This document shows, in pieces, positions 8,464 through 17,313 of a stretch of 64,000 bases of DNA. The first letter of the stretch is position 1. Every line of letters begins with the position of its first letter. The position numbers and the translations under genes are program-made. The DNA comes from Gracilimonas sp965227785 (GTDB lineage Bacteria > Bacteroidota > Rhodothermia > Balneolales > Balneolaceae): the NCBI RefSeq assembly GCF_965227785.1, contig NZ_OZ245785.1, positions 2,232,001-2,296,000 of the forward strand. Reading direction: 5' to 3'. The notes beneath the pieces were generated by a model. That model worked only from the letters and a program-made list of their open reading frames with translations, had not been told where the DNA came from and searched no databases.

Positions 8464-8922
8464 TTATTGGTATAAAAACTGTCGGAATTCATCTACGCCC
8501 ATATAACCTGTTTTTTTCTTGATAACGTTTCCCTGTGAATCAAGGATGAGGGATGTTGGAAAAACAAAAGCCCCTTTGCTTTGGGCAAATTCTTTGGAGG
8601 GGATTTCCTGCCCGTTAAACTGAATAGGTTCCATCGAGTTCCCATCTATTCGGACGGGGATGTAGTTGGCATCCAGAACTTGACGAACCGTAGAGTCCGG
8701 GAAAACCTCCCGATCCATGGCCCGGCAATATTTACATCCAATTTCATAAACATCCACAAAAATGAATTTATCAGTAGAAGCAGCCACATCCTGGGCTTCA
8801 TTGATGGGAATCCATTCCGGTGAATTCTCAATCACATTAGGCTGAACCTTAGTGAGCGAGTTGTACATGAAAAATCCAAGAAATGCACAAACTACAACGG
8901 TGATGACAACTTTCTTATTCAT
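8464..8922 (-). CDS. Membrane-anchored thioredoxin-fold protein
   Basis: The 152-residue protein begins with one membrane segment (residues 5-20), then a thioredoxin fold with redox motif CKYC at residues 63-66 in a FVDVYEIGCKYCRAMD context and a cis-proline region FPTSLILDSQGNVI. The single anchor places the domain in the periplasm. The pattern is that of thioredoxin-like/DUF255-neighbour proteins that act on disulfides of secreted proteins. It is followed after 24 bases by the sugar dehydrogenase lipoprotein on the same strand. The partner is not known. Confidence 0.85.
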   Translation of the reverse strand: MNKKVVITVVVCAFLGFFMYNSLTKVQPNVIENSPEWIPINEAQDVAASTDKFIFVDVYEIGCKYCRAMDREVFPDSTVRQVLDANYIPVRIDGNSMEPIQFNGQEIPSKEFAQSKGAFVFPTSLILDSQGNVIKKKTGYMGVDEFRQFLYQ

Positions 8923-9054
8923 TCAAGAAAATAATTGGTTAAAGATGAAAAATAGTAAATCTGAGGCATTTGTTAAGCATGAAACGAATTTAAATGCCGT
9001 TAAAGTTCAACAGCTAAAAGCAGATTTCTTTACCTTCATGAAAAAAATTGATTC

Positions 9055-9261
9055 ATGGAAGAAAGAGATTCATACAGGCTTGGCAACGTACAGGTTACCA
9101 TCACAGAAACGGACAAACGCAACAAACTGAAAGTTGAATGTTTTGACGGAGAGTACCGCTCGGAATTTACGGTGAGTGAGTATGAGTTTAAAAACTACCG
9201 GCGCCTGATGAACCAGAGAATTACCCAGGCCTATAAGAACATTGACGGGGAAGAGGATTAA
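9055..9261 (+). CDS. Small hypothetical acidic protein
   Basis: A 68-residue ORF with an in-frame stop (TGA at 9049-9051) just upstream, so ATG 9055 is the first possible start of this frame; no Shine-Dalgarno sequence is visible. The product looks like a real small beta-rich protein (NVQVTITETDKRNKLKVECF, then an amphipathic helix NYRRLMNQRITQAYKNI). It ends at 9261, overlapping the stop of the PycTM-type gene on the opposite strand by 4 bases. A longer frame (8852-9130) overlaps it but is less protein-like. No family recognised. Confidence 0.5.
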   Translation: MEERDSYRLGNVQVTITETDKRNKLKVECFDGEYRSEFTVSEYEFKNYRRLMNQRITQAYKNIDGEED

Positions 9262-9857
9262 AAGCCGATCCCTCCTGAAATAAGCAGGTAAACCAAAATA
9301 AAACTGCTTACCGAAAGCACAAGCCCCACCATAAACACATTATAGGCAATTCTGATTAGCCGGTACTTCTCAGATAGAACAGAGCCCAATCCATATAAAT
9401 CGCGGGCCATGGTGTCGTAAAGGCGCTCGCTGTCAGTCATCAGCTCTTCCATTCCGGTTACATAATCTTCGCGGTTCAGCTTATTGAAATTTCCGAAAAA
9501 TAAAATATTTGACCGGTTTGAACGCACATCTTCCAGCGACACATCTTCTTTACTCACTCTTGGGCGGGCTGCCAAAACGGAATAAACCAGGGCTATCATG
9601 CAGGTTACCAATAAAATAGAAGTAGGTATAAGCAACCAGGGATTCGAATCAATTTTTGGGGAAATGGAGGCAATGATGATGGATATAATAATTCCGTTGA
9701 TGCTGATCATAATGTTGGACTTATTATCGGCAATGGCACTCAGCTCAATGTGTGTGCGATATGAAGTCCGGAACATATCCGATACGCCTCTTTTACGAGA
9801 TCCGAGATCTTTCTTTTCTGCTTCCGGTTGAGGGGTTTGTTGTTGCGTGTCTGACAT
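9258..9857 (-). CDS. PycTM-type (DUF5706) membrane effector homologue
   Basis: The 199-residue protein has three predicted membrane segments at about 47-66, 73-95 and 170-195, and a cytoplasmic stretch between the second and third. The block MFRTSYRTHIELSAIADNKS followed by NIMISINGIII, the ILFFGNFNKLNREDYVTGM block, and LYDTMARDLYGLGSVLSEKY match what is known of the Pycsar effector transmembrane family. In Pycsar defence, such proteins respond to cCMP or cUMP by damaging the membrane of infected cells. It begins 45 bases after the stop of a class III cyclase gene on the same strand, the order seen in Pycsar operons. No HD domain is fused to it. A housekeeping role in cyclic-nucleotide signalling is the alternative. 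Confidence 0.85.
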   Translation of the reverse strand: MSDTQQQTPQPEAEKKDLGSRKRGVSDMFRTSYRTHIELSAIADNKSNIMISINGIIISIIIASISPKIDSNPWLLIPTSILLVTCMIALVYSVLAARPRVSKEDVSLEDVRSNRSNILFFGNFNKLNREDYVTGMEELMTDSERLYDTMARDLYGLGSVLSEKYRLIRIAYNVFMVGLVLSVSSFILVYLLISGGIGF

Positions 9858-9902
9858 AGTTTTCCCGAGTTATAAGTCGCTAAGATACAAAAAGGCAATG
9901 AA

Positions 9903-11870
9903 TTAATGAGTGTTGAGGCTCACTTTTGATTCTTTCGGCAGCCCGATTTTATTTACCAGCTCTTTAAACCGGGGGTCCCCTTTAAGGTTTTGTATTAATG
10001 GGAGTGTTTGTATTAAAAGAAGCGCTCCGAGCTTTTTTTTGAGCGCCTTATCAAGATACTTGAATGCTTGATCGTTATCTCCAAGAGCGGCATAAACCAT
10101 GGCGTAGTCAAGAGTCAGGTTTTGGTGGGGTTGGTCTTTCTCTCGTTTTTTGATGAGCTCTATACTTTCTTCCGTTCGTTTTTTGTCGCCCATTAAGGCA
10201 TAAATACACGCAAGCTGGGATCCCCCTTTATACTTAGAGTCAATCAGGTCGATATATTTTTTGGCAGCTCTCAGTGCTTTGTCATATTTCTTCTGGCTCA
10301 TATAAACAAGTGCTTTTCCTTCCAGTGCGGCACGGAAGAGCGGGTCTAAATCAAGAGCTTCATTAAAGCAGTTCAGGGCTTTTTCATAATTGCCAACCAC
10401 CCAGTGAGAGCGACCTAACTCCAGCAGGGCCGGCAGTGAAAGCGGGTCAATTTTGGCTGCCGCTTCAGCCTGTTGAAGCATTTTGTCAAAGCGCCCCACG
10501 ATTCTGTTGTAAAAAGATAAAGCCTGTCGGGGCTCGCTGCTGTCAGGTTCCATGGTTATGGCTTTTCTGAAATTGGATTCAGCTGTATAAAAGTCCCACT
10601 TAAAGAACAGGTTTACGAACCCCAGGGCAATGTAAGAGTCGGCCCTTGAATTGTTTATCTCTATTGCCTTAAGTGCGTTCTTCTCGGCTTTAGTGAATGC
10701 TTTTTCTCCCGGCATATGACCTATAGTACCGAGATAGGTATAACAATTTGCCAGGTAGGAGTAGGCGTTGGTGTAGGTGCTGCATTCATGGATTGCTTTT
10801 TCAAAAAACTTAATGGCTTTTTTGACAGCTTCCGGAGACCGCTTGTTCCAGTAAAAAAGTCCCTGTAAATAGTAATTATAGGCATCAATGTTTTGAGTGG
10901 AAGATTCATAGAGGCGGCCTCTTTCCAGCTCGGTAAAGCTGTCTTCCAGGCGGGTCACAATCTTGAGGGCAATTTCGTCCTGAACGGTAAAAATATCTTT
11001 CATTTCACCGTCAAAGTTTTCCGACCAAATATGAAACCCATCGTCTGCATTAATAAGCTGTGCCGTTACCCGGATACGGTCGCCGGCTTTGCGCACACTG
11101 CCTTCCAAAACGGTGGTTACATTCAATTCCTTGCCAATATCACGAATATCTTTTGTTACATTTTTATAGGCAAAAACGGAGGTGCGTGAAGCAACCCGCA
11201 GATCTTTTACTTTTGTGAGTGTGTTGATGATTTCTTCGGTGATTCCATCGCTGAAATAGTCGTTGTCTTCGTTGGGACTGAAGTTTGAAAAGGGTAGAAC
11301 AGCGATACTTTTTTGAGAGCTTCCGGTGAGTTCCTCAATATAACTTTGTTTGGGAACTTCGAGCCCTCGATCGGCCAGGGCATAGATGCTCATGGGGATA
11401 TAAATATTCTTGAGCTCGTGTTCTCCGAAAGCCTCAACCCGAATGCCGGGATGGTTTTTTATTTCATCAAATACTTTTCCGGATATCATAACAGACCCGG
11501 TAATACCCAGCGACTGAACACGTGCAGCTACGTTAACGGCATCTCCGTAAATACCTTCATCGTCATAAACAACATCACCTATGTGAATGCCTATGCGAAG
11601 GGGAACCGCGGGTTCGTTTCTAAGTTCGGCCTGTATTTCCTTGGCGCAGGTTACAGCATCCAGCGCGCTGCCAAACATAATGAGCGTACCATCTCCATAA
11701 TATTGCATGACCTGTCCGTGATATTTCAGTAAATATTTCTCGATAACGGAACGCTGGCGATCTCTCAGTGCTTTTGCTTTCTCCTCGTTATCCTGCATCA
11801 TTTTAGAATAACCGACAATATCGGCAAACATGATGGCGGCGAGCAGTCGTATGTTGTTGGTTTGGGCCAT
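9903..11870 (-). CDS. Class III nucleotide cyclase with FlgO/TolB-like and TPR domains
   Basis: The 655-residue protein has a cyclase homology domain at about 8-165, a FlgO/TolB-like domain at about 185-310 (SIAVLPFSNFSPNEDNDYFS, VLEGSVRKAGDRIRVTAQLI) and TPR-type repeats from about 320 to 640. Metal ligands D17 (FADIVGYSKM) and D60 (YYGDG) and the transition-state residues N113 and R117 (AVNVAARV) are present, so it should be active. The lysine that often precedes the GDG motif in adenylate cyclases is Gln56, and the Asp expected before IYGD is Gly106. There is no signal peptide or membrane anchor. The PycTM-type gene follows directly. Adenylate, guanylate or pyrimidine cyclase activity cannot be settled by eye. 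Confidence 0.88.
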   Translation of the reverse strand: MAQTNNIRLLAAIMFADIVGYSKMMQDNEEKAKALRDRQRSVIEKYLLKYHGQVMQYYGDGTLIMFGSALDAVTCAKEIQAELRNEPAVPLRIGIHIGDVVYDDEGIYGDAVNVAARVQSLGITGSVMISGKVFDEIKNHPGIRVEAFGEHELKNIYIPMSIYALADRGLEVPKQSYIEELTGSSQKSIAVLPFSNFSPNEDNDYFSDGITEEIINTLTKVKDLRVASRTSVFAYKNVTKDIRDIGKELNVTTVLEGSVRKAGDRIRVTAQLINADDGFHIWSENFDGEMKDIFTVQDEIALKIVTRLEDSFTELERGRLYESSTQNIDAYNYYLQGLFYWNKRSPEAVKKAIKFFEKAIHECSTYTNAYSYLANCYTYLGTIGHMPGEKAFTKAEKNALKAIEINNSRADSYIALGFVNLFFKWDFYTAESNFRKAITMEPDSSEPRQALSFYNRIVGRFDKMLQQAEAAAKIDPLSLPALLELGRSHWVVGNYEKALNCFNEALDLDPLFRAALEGKALVYMSQKKYDKALRAAKKYIDLIDSKYKGGSQLACIYALMGDKKRTEESIELIKKREKDQPHQNLTLDYAMVYAALGDNDQAFKYLDKALKKKLGALLLIQTLPLIQNLKGDPRFKELVNKIGLPKESKVSLNTH

Positions 11871-11955
11871 TTTTTATGGCATTGGGGCTTAGTGATTTAG
11901 AAAGACTTGACCGTAGCAAATATAACCAATAATAAAGCCTGAAAGTATATGAGCA

Positions 11956-14900
11956 TCAGAATAAAAATCCGGCTTTTACTGAAAACAGGGTCCCTTCTTC
12001 CGAGACACCAATACTCGAATTGATTAAAAAAGATTCAAATACATTAAACCAAATACCTCCCCCATATCCGGTGTGCCATACTTCGGAATTTTCTCCCTCA
12101 AACCAAACACGCCCAACATCAAAAAAGCCGCTGAGGCCTACCTTTCCGCCCAACAGGTAATTGTAGAAATCGAAGAGTTCCAGGCGAAGTTCAGTATTAT
12201 TAAAAAAGCTTGTACGGCCCGAAAAACGCCTTCCATTATACCCTCTCAGGTTGGTGGTACCTCCAAGGGTATTGGCTTCGTAAAAGGGGAAGTCACCGAT
12301 GTTATGCGCAGATCCTATTCTGTTGGCAATTGTGATTTGCTTATCAAGTCTCGGCGAGAAATACAGTTCCAGTTCAGATTGAAGGCGGCCGAAGGCTTCG
12401 TCAGTATTCAGTACCCCCATATTCATTTCTCCACCCAGAATAAGTCGATATCCCTGTTTTGGGTTAAGCCCATTGTCTACATCTATAAACCGAAGGGCGG
12501 TGACCAGTCCGGTAAACCATTGCTCCTCAAAATCACCTCGGGGTATCCCCAGAGTGGGATCGGATACAATGTTGTTCGGGTCTCTCTCTACATTGGTTCC
12601 ACGAAGGTTTAAGCCTGTGTAAAGTTCCAGTATGTTTTTTTGGAAGCTGATACCCGGCTCTATGGTATACTGATACAAGCGGGCCCGGTAATAATTCAAA
12701 GATCGGTCTTGAAGGGTGGTTTCATTTCCAAAACCAAAGAAGTTTTTATAACTCCTGGGAAATAAAAACTCGCCTTCCAGTTTAACATTCCATTTTTGGG
12801 CTACATCATACCAGGTTCCGTTATAGCGGATATTCGCGGCTCCCGTAAGCGGGGCATAATTAGCCCGGGGATAATGTACGGATGCCGGTTGTTTCCTGAA
12901 GCCGTTCCTGATTATGTTCGGCCCGCCCCCCAGGAATATGCCGTCATCGTTATTGTATTCAAAAAAGAGCTTTGCACGTACGGTATTCCAACGAAAATCC
13001 TTGCTGTAGTTGTAATGAACATTCTCGGTTTTGTCATAAAGATTTACATCCGTATTAGGCCCTTTTGATACCGAGTTACCCCTTTTTGTATCATAAACTT
13101 CCACATTTCGGATAAGGCCTTTCCTGGTAGTTGAGTCCGTGTATGTATCGTCACCCGAGCCGCCAACTACTCTTATCGTTGTACTATTTTTAGCCTGTCC
13201 ACTCAACCGAAAAATATCATCACCTCCCATCCCGTATAGGCGCAACTCATTCGTTTCTTTTCGGGAGAAAACCCGCTGATAGTATTGTTCCCGAAGCTCT
13301 CCCTTTCCAGAAAGTTTGTACACATTAACCAGTATTTCGTCGCCGTTAAGCACCTGCACCTCAAATAACTCCCGCTTGTTGCTTCCCTGAATCGAAACCA
13401 CGCCGGAGATCAAGTCATAGTATTCGGCTGCAACATCAATTATTTTATCTCTGCGGACTTTAAACGTTCGAATCGTTTCTTGTCCAAACTTTTTAAAAAC
13501 CGGTGCCGGATAATTCTGAACAGCCTCTTCTATAACTTCATCCGTCAGGGAGTGTTTAATCTCTTGAGCAATTTCCAACCACTCCTGTCTGGTAAGTTGA
13601 TTGGTAAACCTGCGTGTCATAGCTAATGAGTTATTATTTAACCCTTTGAGATATCCATAGTCTTCAGAAAAGTTTTGATACTGGGAAAAAGGACCCAGCA
13701 CTTTTGCCAATGAAGGTATAACGCCCGTCATATTCATCAATGCAATATCCCGGTCGCGCGGAATAGGTTTATAGATTTTTCCCTGTTCATCTTCAGGCTC
13801 GAAAGAAGCCCAGCGCCATTGGTCTTCATGGCGATCCCAGTCGGCCAGCAGCATATCAAAAAGTCGGTTTTTGGCAAAAGAGCGTTGGTCAACGCGGTGG
13901 TCTATATCGTTATCAAGTTCACGAAGAAGTTCTGTAGTGCTGAGCACTTCATCGGTAAACCCAACGCTGGCAACATCACTCATATCTCCATTCGGGCGCT
14001 CTTCAAACAGAGCCAGTTGTCCGCTAATCTCGTCAGCATAAACGCCGAGTTTAGGGTCGTCCGGCACAAAATAAATTTTCGGGTTGGTGTGAAAAGTGCC
14101 GATGGCATCAGCAAGAGTTGGTATCAAAAGAGCGGCATAGGGATTTATTATGGAGAATTGATCCTGCGCCAAGTCACGCGCAATGGTTTTCTTGAGTTCC
14201 TCATCCCAGATTCGCCCGGCTTCCTTGTCTACCGAGCGAAGCACGAAATCACGTCCATCTTCCCGTTCCAGGTGGATAGTTGTGGATTGCCCTTTCCCGC
14301 CGGTACGTACAGGGGAAAGTCCGCCTTCCACTTCGGTTATATCAAATAGTGGAAACTCATGTTCAACCGACCAGAATTTGCGGTTGTGAGCGCCGATAAA
14401 AAACTCAAATAACCCACTCTTCCCATCATATCCGGGGTTGGCAGCGATTACCTTTGTACTGTCGGTATAATCAATGTCCGGGGCATCTTGTTCGTAATCC
14501 TGATCCGGAAAGGCTTCTTCAAAAGGAGGTTTTAGCTGGTTTCGGTACAACATTTTTCCGGTTGATCCATCTCCTTCCGGTGTCCAGGCTTCCAGCCAGA
14601 CCGAGCCATCCCCATAATACTGAACGGTCATGAATCCATTGCCGGAGTGGATAAATTCAGCACCCCGGCCGGAAGCCACATAATTTTCCTTAGTCCCCGA
14701 GCCGCTGATCAGGTAGTGATGGTTGATGCGGGTGCCTTCCTCCCGATGATACTGCAGGCTGTGGGCGTGACCGGAGGCATAGATTAGATCTTCAATTTCA
14801 TATGCATGAAACACATTCTCCAGTGCATCCACCATTTTAGCATATTGGTGATGGTGAACATCTTGCGGCTTGCCGAATACTCTGCGATACAATGCATACA

Positions 14901-15696
14901 AACTCCCAAATACCGGGGGTTTTAGGTGGGTTGAAGGAGGTAGGTAACCGCCATGATTTCCATTCGTTTTTAATGGGTGGTGGGCGGCGATCAACAAATA
15001 ATCATTCTGTTGCTTTTTAAGGATATCATCCAGTTCAATGAGAATGTCTCCGGCATCAAAAAGCTCATACTCTCCGGTGTCGCCATACGGCTTTTCATAT
15101 TTGTGAAGCCACCACTGGGTATCCAGGATGATAAGGCGAATATCTTCTCTGAGTCGAGGGTCATCATTGTCGTCCAACAACTTTACCGAAACCGGCCCCG
15201 GAAAACCATTATCGGGCAGGAATGTATTTCCGCGATTCAGGTACGATTCCACAAATCGTTCTTGCCTTTTTACGGCTTCGAGTCCATCAGGACCTCCATC
15301 ATCCCAGTCGTGATTGCCCGGTACAAAGATAATGCGTCCTTCAAAATTTTTAACTGTTTTAAGCTGTTCAAGCAATCGTTGCTCATAGAAAGCACGACGC
15401 GGGTGGTCAGGGGCGGGCAGCCCGTTGAGGTAAATATTATCTCCCAAAAAAACAGCAGCGCTTCTTTCGCCGGCTTGCTCCAGTTGTTGCTGAAGAAATT
15501 TGAGGGTTGGCTCCTGAACATCTAAAGATGGAGCTCCTGCATCACCGACCAGAAAAACACGATAGACTAAGTCTTCTTTGTCGGGAGGAGAAATAGAAAA
15601 AGGGCCGCCGTCTTCACTGTTTACATATGTTTGGCTGGTTGAGCAGGAAGAGAACAGGAGAAGAAGTAAGAGGGTAAAACACGTGTTATTCATCAA
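11956..15696 (-). CDS. Lipoprotein fusion of calcineurin-like phosphatase and BamA/TamA-type outer-membrane barrel
   Basis: At 1246 residues this joins two domains rarely thought of together. A lipobox (LLFSSC, Cys 18) leads into a metallophosphatase domain at about 45-360 with GDAGAP, FLGDNIYLNG, PGNHDWDDG, AAHHPLKTNG and SGHAHSLQYH, all metal-binding blocks of the calcineurin-like family. A long middle part (about 430-830) with RPNGDMSD and DRDIALMN blocks has no clear family to me. The C-terminus (about 860-1246) is a surface-antigen/BamA-like barrel with NTLGGTTNLRGYNGRRFSGR and a terminal FSVKAGFLF. The phosphatase would lie in the periplasm or on the cell surface next to its barrel. Substrate unknown. 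Confidence 0.85.
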   Translation of the reverse strand: MMNNTCFTLLLLLLFSSCSTSQTYVNSEDGGPFSISPPDKEDLVYRVFLVGDAGAPSLDVQEPTLKFLQQQLEQAGERSAAVFLGDNIYLNGLPAPDHPRRAFYEQRLLEQLKTVKNFEGRIIFVPGNHDWDDGGPDGLEAVKRQERFVESYLNRGNTFLPDNGFPGPVSVKLLDDNDDPRLREDIRLIILDTQWWLHKYEKPYGDTGEYELFDAGDILIELDDILKKQQNDYLLIAAHHPLKTNGNHGGYLPPSTHLKPPVFGSLYALYRRVFGKPQDVHHHQYAKMVDALENVFHAYEIEDLIYASGHAHSLQYHREEGTRINHHYLISGSGTKENYVASGRGAEFIHSGNGFMTVQYYGDGSVWLEAWTPEGDGSTGKMLYRNQLKPPFEEAFPDQDYEQDAPDIDYTDSTKVIAANPGYDGKSGLFEFFIGAHNRKFWSVEHEFPLFDITEVEGGLSPVRTGGKGQSTTIHLEREDGRDFVLRSVDKEAGRIWDEELKKTIARDLAQDQFSIINPYAALLIPTLADAIGTFHTNPKIYFVPDDPKLGVYADEISGQLALFEERPNGDMSDVASVGFTDEVLSTTELLRELDNDIDHRVDQRSFAKNRLFDMLLADWDRHEDQWRWASFEPEDEQGKIYKPIPRDRDIALMNMTGVIPSLAKVLGPFSQYQNFSEDYGYLKGLNNNSLAMTRRFTNQLTRQEWLEIAQEIKHSLTDEVIEEAVQNYPAPVFKKFGQETIRTFKVRRDKIIDVAAEYYDLISGVVSIQGSNKRELFEVQVLNGDEILVNVYKLSGKGELREQYYQRVFSRKETNELRLYGMGGDDIFRLSGQAKNSTTIRVVGGSGDDTYTDSTTRKGLIRNVEVYDTKRGNSVSKGPNTDVNLYDKTENVHYNYSKDFRWNTVRAKLFFEYNNDDGIFLGGGPNIIRNGFRKQPASVHYPRANYAPLTGAANIRYNGTWYDVAQKWNVKLEGEFLFPRSYKNFFGFGNETTLQDRSLNYYRARLYQYTIEPGISFQKNILELYTGLNLRGTNVERDPNNIVSDPTLGIPRGDFEEQWFTGLVTALRFIDVDNGLNPKQGYRLILGGEMNMGVLNTDEAFGRLQSELELYFSPRLDKQITIANRIGSAHNIGDFPFYEANTLGGTTNLRGYNGRRFSGRTSFFNNTELRLELFDFYNYLLGGKVGLSGFFDVGRVWFEGENSEVWHTGYGGGIWFNVFESFLINSSIGVSEEGTLFSVKAGFLF

Positions 15697-15793
15697 GCTA
15701 AAGTAGGGAACCGCTCAATAACAAAAAACCGGGAATGAAAAGGGAAGAGGCCGAATTGTAGGTGAGAATCAGTGACAAGCAGTCATAAAAAAT

Positions 15794-15828
15794 CCCGCAC
15801 AGTTTTTAACTGTCGGGCTTTGTTTTTT
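15794..15828. terminator. Hairpin terminator between divergent genes
   Basis: CCCG(C)ACAG (15794-15802) pairs with CTGTCGGG (15810-15817) with one bulged base. T-rich tracts flank both sides (GCTTTGTTTTTT on plus, ATTTTTTATG on minus), so it could work in both directions; it would stop minus-strand read-through from the Nudix gene. Confidence 0.6.
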
Positions 15829-15890
15829 GAATAACTGCTTCCAATATACGACGGAACCGGTGCCTCGGCCAAATCTAATTTCTTTTATAT

Positions 15891-15956
15891 AACTAATAGT
15901 AACTAATAATAAATTATTTGTAGTTTAAGACATATAAACATTAATCAAAGTTTGAT
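15891..15956. promoter_or_regulatory. Candidate operator region of the HTH gene pair
   Basis: Upstream of the HTH gene there is a direct repeat of AACTAATA (15891-15898 and 15901-15908) and a perfect palindrome ATCAAAGTTTGAT (15944-15956) that ends 14 bases before the start codon. Such a site so near the start suggests autoregulation; this is an inference. Confidence 0.4.
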
Positions 15957-15970
15957 AATTAAGAAGCACA

Positions 15971-16384
15971 ATGCCCAAAACAGTAGGAGACTTAACGCTG
16001 TATTCGGTCGATGATCTGCATGAGCAGCTTGGAATTTCGAAAATGACATTACGAACCTACCTTCGGGAAGGAAGAATTCGCGGGCGTAAACTGGGGGTAA
16101 GTTGGTATGTTACGGAAGAAGCAATTCGTGAGTATTTTAATGAACCTCAGGAGCCATCACCTCAAAATTCAAAAAAGAAAAGTGACAAGCATTACCGGTA
16201 CATTGTACAAGGTATTAACGATCTTGTGAGTGAGACCGAAGAATGCGAAACCATCGACGAAGTTATATCCACCCTGAAGGAGCAGGCCATAATCAGTTTG
16301 TTCCAGGTTCGTGTGGTGGATAAAGAATCAGACGAAATAACGGAAATTATTAAAGCCAGAGATTTTTTAGAACGACATGCTTAA
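15971..16384 (+). CDS. Excisionase/MerR-type helix-turn-helix protein
   Basis: The 137-residue protein has an N-terminal helix-turn-helix of the excisionase/MerR-like group at about 8-58: LYSVDDLHEQLGISKMTLRT, then YLREGRIRGRKLGVSWYVTEEAI, the helix-turn-helix plus wing layout of HTH_17 proteins. The rest (about 75-137) is acidic and of unknown fold. A palindrome sits just upstream. The next gene overlaps its end by 8 bases, so the two are translated from one message and probably act together. There is no integrase or phage gene nearby, so the excisionase label refers to the fold only. Confidence 0.75.
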   Translation: MPKTVGDLTLYSVDDLHEQLGISKMTLRTYLREGRIRGRKLGVSWYVTEEAIREYFNEPQEPSPQNSKKKSDKHYRYIVQGINDLVSETEECETIDEVISTLKEQAIISLFQVRVVDKESDEITEIIKARDFLERHA

Positions 16385-16664
16385 ACTGAAAGACACCGGA
16401 TTAGAAGAGTTTTCATTTGGAGAAGGACCCGATGATCAATTCTACATTTTAGTAAATAAGAATGTTAGTCCCAACGGGATTGACGTGGACAAACTGAGCA
16501 AAACAGACCCGCGGAAATTTGATCAGGTATTATCTGATATGGGCTGCGTGTTAATGTTGAATGGAGTTGAAGTTACAGAACTGTGCATGCGGGGAGAACT
16601 GGACAATGAAAACCTTCACGAAAGCATGTATGAACTGGCTAAAGAGGAAGGTATAATTAATTAG
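16377..16664 (+). CDS. Hypothetical protein coupled to the HTH gene
   Basis: A 95-residue acidic protein starting at ATG 16377, inside the last codons of the HTH gene (8-base overlap). It contains FSFGEGPDDQFYILVNKNVS and a helix-rich end (NLHESMYELAKEEG). No membrane segment or signal is seen and no family is recognised. The overlap argues for a functional pair with the regulator, for example as a partner or ligand-sensing subunit, but that is a guess. Confidence 0.65.
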   Translation: MLKLKDTGLEEFSFGEGPDDQFYILVNKNVSPNGIDVDKLSKTDPRKFDQVLSDMGCVLMLNGVEVTELCMRGELDNENLHESMYELAKEEGIIN

Positions 16665-16683
16665 ACCTTGATGAAGTGGCAGG

Positions 16684-17250
16684 TTATAGGCTAAAAGCAC
16701 CATTCTTCTGCCACCACTCCCAGGCTCGCAACAAGCAAATCACGGTTTTGCCATCGTTAATTTCTCCGGAGTGAACCATGTCGACCGCTTTTTCGAAAGG
16801 AATACGTTCCCGGGTAACAAATTCATCGTCATCCACTTTTTGAGGAACGGACTCTAAGTTCCAGGCCAGATATATATGGATGACTTCATCCGAGTAACCG
16901 ATACCCGGATAAAAGTGCCCAACGTAGGCGAAATCAGTTGTAGAAACGCCCGCTTCCTCCTCAAGTTCCCGTAAGGCAGTGGTGTCTTGTTGTTCTCCGG
17001 TATCAATTTTACCGGCCGGCACTTCCCAGAAAATTTGCTTCATGGGATACCGATACTGACGGATCATCATCAGATCTCCGTTATCAAAAACAGGAACCAC
17101 AGCACAGGCTCCGGGGTGTTTGATCCATTCCCGGGTAGAGGTTGAACCATCAGGAAGCCGGACTTCATCATAGAAAACGTGCAATAATTTTCCGTTAAAA
17201 ACTTCTTTCGATGTCAGGGTTTTCTCCAGCAGTAATTTGTGCTCGTTCAT
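16684..17250 (-). CDS. Nudix hydrolase, ADP-ribose pyrophosphatase type
   Basis: The 188-residue protein has a full Nudix box, GKIDTGEQQDTTALRELEEE followed by AG, matching GX5EX7REUXEEXGU, at about 81-103. It is preceded by MIRQYRYPMKQIFWEVPAGK and followed by YVGHFYPGIGYSDEVIHIYL, both typical of the NudF/ADP-ribose pyrophosphatase branch. It likely hydrolyses ADP-ribose or related nucleoside diphosphate sugars in the cytoplasm. It converges with the HTH pair, ending 19 bases from it, and is divergent from the PgsA-like gene with only about 60 bases between starts. Confidence 0.9.
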   Translation of the reverse strand: MNEHKLLLEKTLTSKEVFNGKLLHVFYDEVRLPDGSTSTREWIKHPGACAVVPVFDNGDLMMIRQYRYPMKQIFWEVPAGKIDTGEQQDTTALRELEEEAGVSTTDFAYVGHFYPGIGYSDEVIHIYLAWNLESVPQKVDDDEFVTRERIPFEKAVDMVHSGEINDGKTVICLLRAWEWWQKNGAFSL

Positions 17251-17313
17251 GGTGGTTTTAGAGACTTAAGGACTGTAAATTTGGACAGGCAATATCGCAA
17301 TTAAAAACAAGGT

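Noticed and set aside
8852..9130. 92-codon plus-strand frame near the thioredoxin-like gene
   Set aside because: It overlaps the start of the opposite-strand thioredoxin-like gene and the more protein-like 68-residue frame at 9055; composition is Lys/Asn-rich like AT-rich intergenic sequence.
15971..16664. Prophage or integrative element suggested by the excisionase-like HTH
   Set aside because: No integrase, att-like repeats or phage genes nearby; the fold alone does not show mobility.
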